DNA from: Blautia hominis
Lineage (GTDB): Bacteria > Bacillota > Clostridia > Lachnospirales > Lachnospiraceae
NCBI GenBank assembly: GCA_002270465.1
Contig: NQOF01000004.1
Location: 463,668-527,667 of the forward strand
Length of the DNA stretch: 64,000 bases
Direction of reading: 5' to 3'
This document shows, piece by piece, positions 42,967 through 52,344 of this stretch (position 1 is its first letter; every line of letters begins with the position of its first letter). Under the pieces are notes generated by a model, which saw only the letters and a program-made list of their open reading frames with translations, was not told the origin of the DNA and ran no database searches. Position numbers and translations under genes: made by a program.

Positions 42967-43037
42967 TGCTGACTGTGGAAAACAGGGACTATTAAGACCG
43001 CGTTTCTAAAGCCAGTCCGCAGAATTGTTGCTATATG

Positions 43038-43484
43038 TCATTTCATCATATTTCCGAGAACTTGGTTGACCAGTTTGCCGTCTGCAATACCTTTTACTTT
43101 CGGCATCAGTACCTTCATGATCTTTCCTTTATCTTTACCTGTAGGGGCTTCAATTTCCAGTTCTTTCAGTACGCCCTCAATAACTTCCTTGATTTCCTCT
43201 TCACTGAGCATCTTGGGAGCAAATTCCTCATAGACGGCAATTCGTTTTGTGCATTCATCAATAATGTCGCTTCTATCTGCAGGAGTCAGTTCCAGAGTTT
43301 CTTTGGTCTGTTTGATCTCTTTTAATACCACTTCATTCTCTTCCGCTTCAGTCAGGTCTTCTCTCTTGTCAATGGCTTTGTTCTTCAGGGCTGACAGCAG
43401 CATGGACAGGGACTCTTTTCTTTCTTTTTCGCCCGCTTTCATGGCAGTGACCATGGCTTTTCTCACTTCATCAATTTTACTCAT
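43038..43484 (-). CDS. GatB/YqeY domain protein
   Basis: The 148-residue helical protein matches the YqeY family (MSKIDEVRKAMVTAMKAGEKERKESLSMLLSALKNK...; C-terminal GKIMKVLMPKVKGIADGKLVNQVL). The domain resembles the tail of GatB that binds tRNA; a role in tRNA-dependent amidation or tRNA quality control is presumed. GGAG lies before the ATG. It stands alone. Confidence 0.9.
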   Translation of the reverse strand: MSKIDEVRKAMVTAMKAGEKERKESLSMLLSALKNKAIDKREDLTEAEENEVVLKEIKQTKETLELTPADRSDIIDECTKRIAVYEEFAPKMLSEEEIKEVIEGVLKELEIEAPTGKDKGKIMKVLMPKVKGIADGKLVNQVLGNMMK

Positions 43485-43841
43485 TGTCGGAATCTCCTTT
43501 TCTTTTTTTCATGGCAGCAGGCATCTGGGAGGATGCGGTCTGCGTTCTAGCTTATTAGTATACCACTATAATCGGGAGGGTGCCACATTTTATTTTTTGA
43601 TAATTCACCATGACAGACTGAGCTGCATATAGAAAAGCAGCGGATTACAGCACAGAGACAACTCCCCGTGAGAGGAGTGAGAGTACAGTAAAATGGGTGT
43701 GTAACATATCTTTACATTTGTACAGGACCATGGAATCAGGGGTTTGTTAACAGGCGTTGACAAATTGACAAGACCTGTTGCTTGCGGATCATTGACGGGT
43801 ATTATATACTCAAGCCATCAAATCAATAGGAGGACTGTTAA
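43485..43841. other. Intergenic region with promoter of the XRE gene
   Basis: No gene is seen. A plausible promoter for the XRE gene is TTGCGG (43783) and TATACT (43806) at about 17-base spacing. Earlier TTGACA motifs (43757 and 43766) are alternative -35 boxes without a good -10. A short hairpin-like ACTCCCC/GAGGAG region lies near 43660. Confidence 0.5.
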
Positions 43842-44240
43842 ATGAAATTTAATGAAAAGTTGTTAGCGATCAGAAAAAAACAGGGATTATCACAAGAGGA
43901 GTTGGGAATGGAACTGCAGGTCTCACGGCAGACTATCTCAAAATGGGAGGCAGGGCAATCCTATCCCGATTTTCAGAGATTGGTTATGCTGAGTGATTAT
44001 TTTAATATGACATTAGATGAACTTGTGAAGGATATAGATGTTCAGGACGTCAGGGAAAAAAACCTGATGGACGAAAAAGTTTCCTCCATTTACTCGGATG
44101 TAGAGAAAGGGAAAGACTTATTACAAAAATGTTGGAAGGTAATGTGCTGTTTAGGGATTTTTATCCTGGTATTAACTGTTTTAGCCTTGATCCTGCATTT
44201 TATATTCCCTGATGTAAAATGGCTGTGGAGTATAAAATAA
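43842..44240 (+). CDS. XRE-family regulator with C-terminal membrane helix
   Basis: The 132-residue protein has an XRE helix-turn-helix (about 5-60; LSQEELGMELQVSRQTISKWEAGQS), a charged linker and one hydrophobic helix (about 103-125). Such membrane-tethered XRE proteins are common in Firmicutes and usually regulate neighbouring envelope genes; no clear target is adjacent. AGGAGG lies upstream. Confidence 0.85.
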   Translation: MKFNEKLLAIRKKQGLSQEELGMELQVSRQTISKWEAGQSYPDFQRLVMLSDYFNMTLDELVKDIDVQDVREKNLMDEKVSSIYSDVEKGKDLLQKCWKVMCCLGIFILVLTVLALILHFIFPDVKWLWSIK

Positions 44241-44344
44241 AACAAGTATATCAGGCGCAGCAGCAGATGAGAATATGGGAAACAGCGAGGGTGGAGGCGT
44301 TTCATCCCGTCCACCCTTCCAACCTATTCGCCCTTCTGCCAGAT

Positions 44345-44983
44345 TCACCGCACTCTCAGCAAATTCCACCTGAAATAAGAAGCCAGCAACCGGATGACCA
44401 CCGTAACGATCAACCCCAGTATAACGCCCGCCGGTTCCCCCATAGAGTCCCTGCACACAACGCAGACAATTCCCCCGGCAATGGAAGCGCAGGCATAAAT
44501 CTCACGTAGCAGAATATAAGGCGTCTCCCCTGCCAGAATATCCCGAAGCACACCTCCGCCAACTCCGGTCAGAACACCGACGAAAACAAAAAAGAAAGTA
44601 TTATTTTCCGTCACAACGCTTGCGGCGGCCTGAATGCCGACCACAGTGAAAATACCCAGGCCCAAGGTGTCGCAGAGCATCATGACATTGTCATAATATT
44701 TGTTCTTAGCCCTGGACTTTAAGATCTCCGGATTCGTGTAGGTTATGGCAAAGAGCAGGGTGGAGGTCAGGACAGCAAAGAGCACGTAGACCGGTTTGGC
44801 AAAAGCAGTGGGAGGTGTGATGCCCAGGATGATATCACGCATCATACCGCCGCCTACCGCCGTGGTAGCCCCCAGAATATTGACTCCGAAAATATCCATT
44901 TTCTTCTCAATGGCGATCATTGCCCCTGACGAGGCAAAGGCCACTGTCCCGATTATTTCCAATATAAAGATAAAGGTATCCAT
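44345..44983 (-). CDS. TRIC-family cation channel (UPF0126)
   Basis: The 212-residue membrane protein has about seven helices arranged as two repeats, each with a glycine-rich motif: GGGMMRDIILG near 46 and GGGVLRDILAG near 130. This is the bacterial TRIC/UPF0126 form, which makes trimeric K+ or cation channels. ATG 44983 follows AAAGGGG; the frame is open 38 codons further without support. Confidence 0.88.
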   Translation of the reverse strand: MDTFIFILEIIGTVAFASSGAMIAIEKKMDIFGVNILGATTAVGGGMMRDIILGITPPTAFAKPVYVLFAVLTSTLLFAITYTNPEILKSRAKNKYYDNVMMLCDTLGLGIFTVVGIQAAASVVTENNTFFFVFVGVLTGVGGGVLRDILAGETPYILLREIYACASIAGGIVCVVCRDSMGEPAGVILGLIVTVVIRLLASYFRWNLLRVR

Positions 44984-45069
44984 ATTTTCCCCTTTGAAAT
45001 AGATTTTATTATTTATTATACGGTATACATGTAAAAAAATCGTCAGAAATGGAGAGAATAAAACTGGAT

Positions 45070-45098
45070 TTGACTTTTTTTGCCTGGTTTGATACATT
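45070..45098 (+). promoter_or_regulatory. Promoter of the NSS transporter gene
   Basis: TTGACT (45070-45075) and TACATT (45093-45098) at 17-base spacing, about 90 bases before the gene. Confidence 0.65.
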
Positions 45099-45131
45099 AA
45101 AGCTACATACTTTAAAAAGCTAACGCATCAA

Positions 45132-45169
45132 CCGGTCAGGGGACGAAAGCTGGCTGTCCCTGCAGCCGG
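45132..45169 (+). promoter_or_regulatory. Hairpin in the leader of the NSS transporter mRNA
   Basis: CCGG-TCAGGGGAC pairs with GTCCCTG-CAGCCGG around GAAAGCTGGCT, ending 7 bases before the GGAGGA ribosome site. No known riboswitch class was recognised. It may modulate translation. Confidence 0.5.
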
Positions 45170-45188
45170 ATCACACGGAGGAGAGAAA

Positions 45189-46508
45189 ATGCAGAAACAC
45201 AAAAATGGAAGCTTCACCAATTCCCTGGGCTTTGTACTGGCCTGTGTGGGGTCTGCGGTGGGGCTTGGGAACATCTGGATGTTCCCATACAGACTGGGAG
45301 AATACGGGGGTGCGGCTTTTTTGATCCCCTATCTTATCTTTATCTGCCTGTTTGGCTTTGTAGGCCTGTCGGCTGAATTTGCCATAGGACGAAGGGCCGG
45401 AACAGGAACACTGGGGTCTTATGAATACTGCTGGGCATCCAGAAAGAAGGGAACAGTTGGAAAGGTGCTGGGCTGGATCCCTCTTTTGGGATCTATGGGC
45501 ATCGCTATCGGTTATTCCATCATTATCGGCTGGGTGCTCCGTTTCCTGGCCGGCTCTGTGACCAATGTGGTGCTCACAGAGGATTCCGCTGAATTTTTCG
45601 GTCAGGTCACTGCCAATATGAAGAATCTGCCCTGGCATATGATCGTGATCGCAATTACAGTGATCATTCTGATCACCGGCGCGGCAAGCCAGATCGAGAA
45701 GGCGAACAAAATACTGATGCCTTTGTTTTTTATCCTCTTTGCCATTCTGGCCGTGAGGGTGTTCTTTCTGCCCGGGTCCCATGAGGGATACCGCTTCCTG
45801 TTTGTGCCAAAGTGGGAAGCACTGGCAAAGGTGGATACCTGGGTCATGGCAATGGGGCAGGCATTCTTTTCCCTGTCCATTACCGGTTCGGGTATGATCG
45901 TTTATGGCTCTTACCTGAGCAAAAAGGAGGATATCCCCAAGTCCTCCATACAGACAGCGGTTTTTGATACCATTGCGGCTATGCTGGCAGCGCTGGCTAT
46001 TATGCCGGCTGTGTTTGCGTTTGGGATCGAACCATCCGCAGGGCCGTCCCTGATGTTCATCACGATCCCGAATATCTTCAAGCAGATGCCGATGGGACGC
46101 CTGTTTGCTGTTATCTTCTTCCTTTCCGTATGCTTTGCGGGAATTACATCCCTCATCAATATGTTTGAGGCGGTGATCGAGAGCTGGCAGCATAAGTTCA
46201 ACCTCCAGAGGACAAAAGCAGTTGCCCTCTGCGGCGGGGTTGCGCTGGTGGTGGGGCTGTTTCTGGAAGAGGAGTCAAAAGTAGGGCGCTGGATGGATTT
46301 TATCACCATTATCATTGTGCCGTTCGGTGCCGTGCTGGGTGCCGTCTCCATTTACTATATCCTTGGATTTGACAAGATAAAGGAGGAACTGGAGGAGGGC
46401 AGGAAGAAACCCCTGCCAAAAGCGTTCCAGGTGGCGGCAAAGTATCTGTACGTGCCCCTTGCGGTGATCGTATTTATCCTGGGTCTTATCTACAAAGGGA
46501 TTGGTTAA
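45189..46508 (+). CDS. Sodium-dependent transporter, NSS (SNF) family
   Basis: The 439-residue protein has about eleven helices and the NSS hallmark in helix 1 (GSAVGLGNIWMFPYRLGEYGG), with the unwound-helix glycine and Na+-site residues in place, and the helix-6 region SLSITGSGMIVYGSY. It likely imports an amino acid with Na+. The substrate cannot be set from sequence. A structured leader and good promoter precede it. Confidence 0.9.
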   Translation: MQKHKNGSFTNSLGFVLACVGSAVGLGNIWMFPYRLGEYGGAAFLIPYLIFICLFGFVGLSAEFAIGRRAGTGTLGSYEYCWASRKKGTVGKVLGWIPLLGSMGIAIGYSIIIGWVLRFLAGSVTNVVLTEDSAEFFGQVTANMKNLPWHMIVIAITVIILITGAASQIEKANKILMPLFFILFAILAVRVFFLPGSHEGYRFLFVPKWEALAKVDTWVMAMGQAFFSLSITGSGMIVYGSYLSKKEDIPKSSIQTAVFDTIAAMLAALAIMPAVFAFGIEPSAGPSLMFITIPNIFKQMPMGRLFAVIFFLSVCFAGITSLINMFEAVIESWQHKFNLQRTKAVALCGGVALVVGLFLEEESKVGRWMDFITIIIVPFGAVLGAVSIYYILGFDKIKEELEEGRKKPLPKAFQVAAKYLYVPLAVIVFILGLIYKGIG

Positions 46509-46527
46509 AGCTTTTAACTATTGTTTT

Positions 46528-48129
46528 TTATATATCGGAATGCTGCTCTCTGTATGCGGAGGGTGACATTCCGATTTTCTTTTTAAAGCTGTTGCTGAAA
46601 TAATACTGGTTGGCGTACCCGCAGCGGATACTGATCTCTTTCAGGGACAGGTTGGAGCTTTTCAGATACTGGCAGGCAGCTTCTGTCCGCTGGGCGGCTA
46701 TGGTGTCGCTGATACTCTGCCCGTATACTTTTTTAAAAAGTGCGCTGAGATACGCCGGGCTTACACCTGCATGTCCTGCAATATCGTTTAGACAGAGGGT
46801 GTTGTCCTCAAAGTTTTCCCTGATATAGCTAAGTACCAGCTCGCAGATTTGGTCATGGTAAGTCTGGAGTGAGGTGTCCAGCTTTTGGCAGACCTGAAGA
46901 CAGAGGTGATTCATCCATTTATAGAATTCCTCATAGGTATTGAAAAGTTCAAAATGGTTGTAAACAGAGATGATATCATGTTCCAGATCCCCGGTGTCAA
47001 TGTTCAGCTCATATAAGAATTTCAGGATCCGTCCCAGAAGAGAGTATATCCTTACGAATACAATGTTCTTGGTCTGGTATTTCAGGGAGATTTCCTGAAA
47101 AAATCCACGGAGCCATTCCTCAATGGCAGGCGCGTTTTTCTGGCACAGGAGACGGATAAGCTCCTCCTCTTTCGATTCGGAGAAGGAGAAAAGGCTGAAT
47201 TCCCGGCCGAGAGCCTCCCGTGCGTCGAAGATATTTTTGTGAGGAAAGAAAAAGCGGTATTTCAGCGCGTGGGAGGCATTTTCATAGGAGATATGCAGAT
47301 CCCAGAAATCCTCCACCACAGTGCCGATACCTACATTCAGAGAGAAAAGTCCTTCCCGGTACTTTTCCATCAGCCCCAGGACTGCTTTGTGGGCAGCCTG
47401 GAGAAAATGATTGGGACTGCTTGTGTTCTGTGCCAGTATGGCGATCACGCCGTTGAATTCTTTTACGAAGTAAACCTGTCCGAAAACGGCGCACTGTTCC
47501 GCTAACAAGTCACACACGTTCAAAAGTTCGATCTGGTATTGGGTGATACCCAGTTCATCTTCCGCGGAGGAGGCATTTTCCACCTCCAGCTTCAGTACAT
47601 TAAAGCAGGAGAAGTCAAGGTTTAAGTTCAGGTATCCGGGATAGCGCCCCAGATGGGCGGCGGCGTCCTTGCCGGAATAATGCAGCAGGTCTGTGAAGAA
47701 TTTTTCTGTCATCAGGGGGCGGCTCTGTTCCACAAGTTCCCGGTTGTGCCGTTCCCTGTCAATGATGCTGAAGGCATTGCGTATTTTTTCCGTGAGATAA
47801 CGGTAGTCAAGAGGCTTTTCAATATAGTCGCAGACACCCAGACGGATGGCGCGTTTGGCGTACTCGAACTTATCATAGGCACTGATCAGGATGATCTTTA
47901 CCAGGGGATTCACGGACAGGGCAAGGCTGCTCATGGAGATCCCGTCCAGGTTGGGCATTTCAATATCAGAGATGATCAGATCCACAGGGGCACGCCGCAT
48001 GGATTCTATGGCAGAATCCCCATTGTTTTCCACGTGGATGACTTCCGCGTCCAGAAGCTCCCAATCAATATTTTGGACAATACCCTCAGAGGAGAGGGTA
48101 TTGTCATCCACGATCATTACTTTCTTCAT
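46528..48129 (-). CDS. Response regulator with AraC-type output (YesN-like)
   Basis: The 533-residue protein has a receiver domain with DD pair (IVDDN) and phospho-acceptor Asp55 (IISDIEMPNLDG), a long middle region (about 125-420) and a C-terminal AraC helix-turn-helix pair (AGVSPAYLSALFKKVYG and IRCGYANQYYFSNSFKK). ATG 48129 (MKKVMIVDDN) overlaps the kinase gene by 26 bases. It probably activates the divergent carbohydrate transport operon. Confidence 0.9.
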   Translation of the reverse strand: MKKVMIVDDNTLSSEGIVQNIDWELLDAEVIHVENNGDSAIESMRRAPVDLIISDIEMPNLDGISMSSLALSVNPLVKIILISAYDKFEYAKRAIRLGVCDYIEKPLDYRYLTEKIRNAFSIIDRERHNRELVEQSRPLMTEKFFTDLLHYSGKDAAAHLGRYPGYLNLNLDFSCFNVLKLEVENASSAEDELGITQYQIELLNVCDLLAEQCAVFGQVYFVKEFNGVIAILAQNTSSPNHFLQAAHKAVLGLMEKYREGLFSLNVGIGTVVEDFWDLHISYENASHALKYRFFFPHKNIFDAREALGREFSLFSFSESKEEELIRLLCQKNAPAIEEWLRGFFQEISLKYQTKNIVFVRIYSLLGRILKFLYELNIDTGDLEHDIISVYNHFELFNTYEEFYKWMNHLCLQVCQKLDTSLQTYHDQICELVLSYIRENFEDNTLCLNDIAGHAGVSPAYLSALFKKVYGQSISDTIAAQRTEAACQYLKSSNLSLKEISIRCGYANQYYFSNSFKKKIGMSPSAYREQHSDI

Positions 48130-49930
48130 CGCTGTCCTCCATCTGTTCAAATGTAATTATTATCTTCGTTCCCTCATTCAGCCTGCTTTCCACGCGAACG
48201 GTTCCGTTTCCAAAGGAAGGGCTGGAGAGTCTTTTGTTTACGTTTCCAATGCCGAAGTGTTTCTGATGATCAACGGTTTTGTTTTTCAGAGTAGTCCGCA
48301 GTTCTTCCAGCTGTCTGGGCGCAATACCGGCTCCGCTGTCGGTTATGGTAATGATGACCGTATCATCACCGTAAGAGACATCCAGGGATATGTGTACACA
48401 GGGAGTCTGCCGGGAGATACCGTGCTGAATGCTGTTTTCCAGAAACGGCTGCAGGGTAAAGCGGCATATGAGGAAGTTCTGGATGCCGTCCTCCGCATGG
48501 ATTTCCCAGGTCAGGCTGTCTTTGTGGCACAGCTTTTCCATTTCCAGATACAGACGGGCGATCTCAAGCTCGTCCTCAATGCGGATCAGGTCTCCGGATT
48601 TGCGCAGGGTAAGGCGGTAAAACTGTGTGAGGTCTGAGATCATCTGCTCCGCGGTTTCAAGTCGTCCCAGGCTGATACAGGTCTTCACAGATCCCAGGAT
48701 GTTGTAGAGAAAATGCGGGTTGATCTGGGACTGGAGAAGCTGGTATTTCAGACGTTCCTCTGAGAGGGAGAGTTCCAGGATGGAATCCATATTTTGATTC
48801 AGGGATTCCTGCATGTTCCGGAACGTGACTCCAAGGCGGTCAATCTCGTCATAAGAGGAGGGGGACTTTGCAGGGGGTGCCAGCTCCGGCACGGTGTGGT
48901 GTGTGCTTTTTCCCAGATGGAAGGTTTCCATGGCCAGGGAAAGCTTTTTTAACCTTTTTGTCAGGTTGCCCGAGATCATGATGATGACAAGGACCGTAAG
49001 CGGCAGGGACACCAGCAGGGTGAATACAAGGGTCTTCAGAAGGATTTGGGTGTTTTGCCTTATGTAGCTGCCGGGAATCTCCGTGACATGATACCAGCCG
49101 TTGTCCAGCCTTGCTGTGTGATAATTGATATCTCCTTCCTTTAAGGTGCCGATCTCTTCTTCGGTGATCAGGTTCAGGGTATCTGCATCCAGGGAAGTAC
49201 CACAGAGGGCCTCATTGCTGTGCGCCATGATAGTGCCGTCCTCTGCCGCAAGATAGCTTGTTATGTCCGTATCGCTGAAGGTATCAGCAAGGGCGCCGGA
49301 GAATTCAGAGGGGTCTATGAGGATGGTATAAGCATACTCTGTGGCACCGGTACCCTGGTTGCGCAGAAGCCGGCAGCACACGATCACGTCCCTGGAGGTA
49401 TAACCTTCAGACAGGATGAAGGGGAGCTGCATATCAGGATGGTAGAACCAGATGGAGTCTGTGCCGGGATTGAGCCTCTTTTCTTCGGGAATGCGGAAGC
49501 TCTCCAGTTCCTCCAGGGGATAAAAGTAAAGACCTTCGTCTGCCCCCGTCTGATCACGGGGCAGAAATATGGAAATATGATAATAGCCGAAGGTTGTCTT
49601 AAACATGGAGATATCGTTTCTCACACTGCCGAATACAGACAGGGACTGTGTGGAGGAACTGTCTGTCTGTGACAGGGTGTACATATCATACTGAATGGAA
49701 TCGGCCACATTTTCCGTCTGTCGTATGCGGTCATTCATCTGCACATTCAACTGGTCATCTGCCAGGAGCGCAGAGGTCATGATCTTATCCTCCGCAATCT
49801 GATAAGTTACATGATAGAAGATAAAACCAATGATACCCAGGGGCAGCAGCGTGCAGATGAGAAAGGCCAGCAGCAGCTTTGCCTGGAAATGGGAAAAGAC
49901 GGACCTTATCCGGTCAGCGCATTTTTTCAT
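48104..49930 (-). CDS. Sensor histidine kinase (YesM-like)
   Basis: The 608-residue membrane kinase has two helices (about 18-38 and 300-322) around a large extracellular sensor domain, a HAMP-like linker, the His-kinase domain with NPHFLYNIL and a catalytic domain with DSGAGI and FGIGNVNKRL. YesM-type kinases sense carbohydrates, often with a binding protein. It is transcribed with the AraC-type regulator and away from the importer genes. Confidence 0.9.
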   Translation of the reverse strand: MKKCADRIRSVFSHFQAKLLLAFLICTLLPLGIIGFIFYHVTYQIAEDKIMTSALLADDQLNVQMNDRIRQTENVADSIQYDMYTLSQTDSSSTQSLSVFGSVRNDISMFKTTFGYYHISIFLPRDQTGADEGLYFYPLEELESFRIPEEKRLNPGTDSIWFYHPDMQLPFILSEGYTSRDVIVCCRLLRNQGTGATEYAYTILIDPSEFSGALADTFSDTDITSYLAAEDGTIMAHSNEALCGTSLDADTLNLITEEEIGTLKEGDINYHTARLDNGWYHVTEIPGSYIRQNTQILLKTLVFTLLVSLPLTVLVIIMISGNLTKRLKKLSLAMETFHLGKSTHHTVPELAPPAKSPSSYDEIDRLGVTFRNMQESLNQNMDSILELSLSEERLKYQLLQSQINPHFLYNILGSVKTCISLGRLETAEQMISDLTQFYRLTLRKSGDLIRIEDELEIARLYLEMEKLCHKDSLTWEIHAEDGIQNFLICRFTLQPFLENSIQHGISRQTPCVHISLDVSYGDDTVIITITDSGAGIAPRQLEELRTTLKNKTVDHQKHFGIGNVNKRLSSPSFGNGTVRVESRLNEGTKIIITFEQMEDSDEESNDRG

Positions 49931-50122
49931 AACGGACTCCTTTTTCCTGTGTTTTAGTGATTTTCATTATAGAACACAGGAAACCCCTATTTCAACAGAG
50001 ATAAAAATAATATAAACGAATCAAAAAATATTGTATTTAGAAAAAGGGTTATCTCTGGTATTTTTATGCTATCAATAAACAATGCAGACGGCACGAAAGA
50101 GAATGCCGGAAATGGAGGAAGT

Positions 50123-51391
50123 ATGAAGAAAAAGATAGTAAGTGTATTACTCACAGCAACAATGGCAGCCGGATTGCTGGCAGGCTGCGGCGGAAACTCC
50201 GGTGATGCCCAGGGGGAAGGCGGCAGTGGAAAGAAGGGGGATTATGACTTGACCCTCTACAGCATCAATACCACGGACCCTGACTTTGATGAATGGCAGA
50301 AAAATGTGGAGGATGCCACAGGGCTGAAGCTGAATGTCATTGCAGCACCCACGGATTCCGATACCCGTCAGCAGAAGATCACCACCATCCTCTCCACAGG
50401 CGACAGCAGTGTGGATATCATTGAGATCAATGATGAGATGAGCGCTTCCTTTAAAAACTCCGGCTGGCTGGAGGGGCTGAATGATACGGTCATGACAGAG
50501 GATATCCGAAGTGAATTCCCGCAGGGTTATCTGGAAGACATGATCACAGACAAAGACGGAAACATTGTGGGCGTGCCCGGATATTCCGGATATCTGGCTT
50601 TCTGGGTCAACCAGGAGATCATGGACGAGGTGGGGATCACATCCATTGACACCAAGGAAGATTTCATGAAATATATGGAAGCTGTTTCTAAGGACGGCAG
50701 ATACGGATACGGCGGTTCCTGGGAGAAAACCTATGTATTTAATGAGGTTGCCCAGTTTGTCAACATGTTCGGCGGTGACTATTTTGACTGGACAAACCCG
50801 GCAAACAAAGAGGCCATCCAGTTCCTGCATGACATGGTACAGAACGGACAGACACCCATTGACCAGATCGCTGATAAATATGAGCAGATGAATCCAAAGG
50901 CCAATGACGGAAAATACGGAAGCTGGTTCATGTGGGGTCTGGGAACAGACTACGAGAAGGCGGATATGCTTGGCCAGGATAAGATACATATGGCAATGGT
51001 TCCTGATTTCAGCGGCAAGGGTGAGCGCGCCATCTTTACGGATTCCTGGAGTTATGTGCTGAACAAGGCTTCCAAGAACAAGGAAGCAGCAGAGAAATTT
51101 TTGAAATATATGGCCGAGGAGGGCGGTATGGAAGCATCTTACAAGGCATTTGACCGCTATCCGGCCAGGGCTGATGTGGCTGCGAAGGTGGTCCCGGACA
51201 CGGACCCCGCAAAGGAGATGTACAGCAGATATGCTGAGGAATGCAATGTACAGGGACGTCCCATGCTTCCCCAGACCATGGAATTCATTACCGATATGGG
51301 AACTATTTACCAGTCCTGTATGAAAGATGAGATCACTGTGGATGATTTCTGCAAAAAGGCACAGGAGCTTGTGGATAAGTACAGTAAATAA
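50123..51391 (+). CDS. Carbohydrate ABC transporter substrate-binding lipoprotein (first)
   Basis: The 422-residue secreted lipoprotein has a signal ending LLAGC (Cys22) and a family 1-type solute-binding fold. Segments such as STGDSSVDIIEINDEM and NKASKNKEAAEKFLKYM are typical of sugar-binding proteins. ATG 50123 follows GGAGG. It heads the operon, and a terminator-like hairpin separates it from the permease genes. It is clearly related to the second binding protein of the cluster. Confidence 0.92.
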   Translation: MKKKIVSVLLTATMAAGLLAGCGGNSGDAQGEGGSGKKGDYDLTLYSINTTDPDFDEWQKNVEDATGLKLNVIAAPTDSDTRQQKITTILSTGDSSVDIIEINDEMSASFKNSGWLEGLNDTVMTEDIRSEFPQGYLEDMITDKDGNIVGVPGYSGYLAFWVNQEIMDEVGITSIDTKEDFMKYMEAVSKDGRYGYGGSWEKTYVFNEVAQFVNMFGGDYFDWTNPANKEAIQFLHDMVQNGQTPIDQIADKYEQMNPKANDGKYGSWFMWGLGTDYEKADMLGQDKIHMAMVPDFSGKGERAIFTDSWSYVLNKASKNKEAAEKFLKYMAEEGGMEASYKAFDRYPARADVAAKVVPDTDPAKEMYSRYAEECNVQGRPMLPQTMEFITDMGTIYQSCMKDEITVDDFCKKAQELVDKYSK

Positions 51392-51401
51392 AGTCAGGTA
51401 C

Positions 51402-51438
51402 AGGCACCGCAGCGGATTCTTGTCCCGCGGTGCCTTTT
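51402..51438 (+). terminator. Hairpin between binding-protein and permease genes
   Basis: AGGCACCGC (51402-51410) pairs with GCGGTGCCT (51427-51435), then TTTT. Partial termination here would keep binding protein in excess over permeases, a common arrangement. Confidence 0.8.
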
Positions 51439-51455
51439 AGAGAGGAGGAGGCCAA

Positions 51456-52334
51456 TTGACGATCAGTAAAAAATCAATGAAATGGATACCGTGGATCCTG
51501 ATCCTGCCGGTTATTTTGATCCGGGGATTTACAACTCTGTATCCCATCGGTGCGACCCTGAAAAACAGTCTGTTTGACATTAAGGTGCTTTCAGGGGTCA
51601 ATGAGTTTGTGGGACTCAGCAATTATGTCAATGTGTTTAAGGACCCCAAGATTATTTCATCCATGAGCTTTACCGTGATTTTTGTGGTGGTATCCATGGT
51701 TTTCCATATTATCCTGGGTGTGGCCCTGGCCCTTATTCTGAACATGAAGTTTAAGGGGCGCAGGTTTTTAAGGACAATCGTGCTGATTCCCTGGGCCATG
51801 CCCGCAGTTGTTATCGGTATGGCGGCAAAATGGGGGTTCAACAATGATTATGGTATGATCAATGATTTTATCCGTCGGTTTGTGTCGGATTTTCAGTTTA
51901 ACTGGCTGATCAATACCGGGTCTGCCAGGGCAGCGGTGATCGCCATGGACCTGTGGAAAGACCTGCCGTTTTTTGCCATATTGATACTGTCAGGCCTGCA
52001 GTTCATATCCGGGGATATCTATGAGGCTGCCAAAGTGGATGGGGCAAACGGCATACAGAGCTTTTTCAGGATCACACTTCCTCTGATCACGCGCAATGTG
52101 ATCACCCTGTGTATTCCATTTACGCTTTGGAGACTGACCACCTTTGACCTGGTATACGCCATGACATCCGGGGGACCGGGGGAGGATACGTCCCTGATCG
52201 CTTACAGGATCACCATGGAGGCATTTACCAACCTGAATGTGGGGTACGCAGCCACGCTTGCGGTGATGCTGTTTATTGTGATGGCGCTGTTTTCCTGGTT
52301 CAATATAAAGGTTATGAACAAGATGTCTGATTAG
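51456..52334 (+). CDS. Sugar ABC transporter permease (MalF/UgpA type)
   Basis: The 292-residue permease has six helices and the EAA loop (YEAAKVDGANGIQSFFRITLPLI). The start is TTG 51456, placed correctly behind GGAGGAGG. It forms a heterodimer with the next permease. No ATPase is encoded nearby, so a shared MsmK-type ATPase must serve. Confidence 0.92.
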   Translation: MTISKKSMKWIPWILILPVILIRGFTTLYPIGATLKNSLFDIKVLSGVNEFVGLSNYVNVFKDPKIISSMSFTVIFVVVSMVFHIILGVALALILNMKFKGRRFLRTIVLIPWAMPAVVIGMAAKWGFNNDYGMINDFIRRFVSDFQFNWLINTGSARAAVIAMDLWKDLPFFAILILSGLQFISGDIYEAAKVDGANGIQSFFRITLPLITRNVITLCIPFTLWRLTTFDLVYAMTSGGPGEDTSLIAYRITMEAFTNLNVGYAATLAVMLFIVMALFSWFNIKVMNKMSD

Positions 52335-52344
52335 GAGGGTGAAC

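Noticed and set aside
45171-46193. Minus-strand 340-codon frame
   Set aside because: Antisense to the NSS transporter gene, with Gln/His/Cys-rich composition and no supporting motif.
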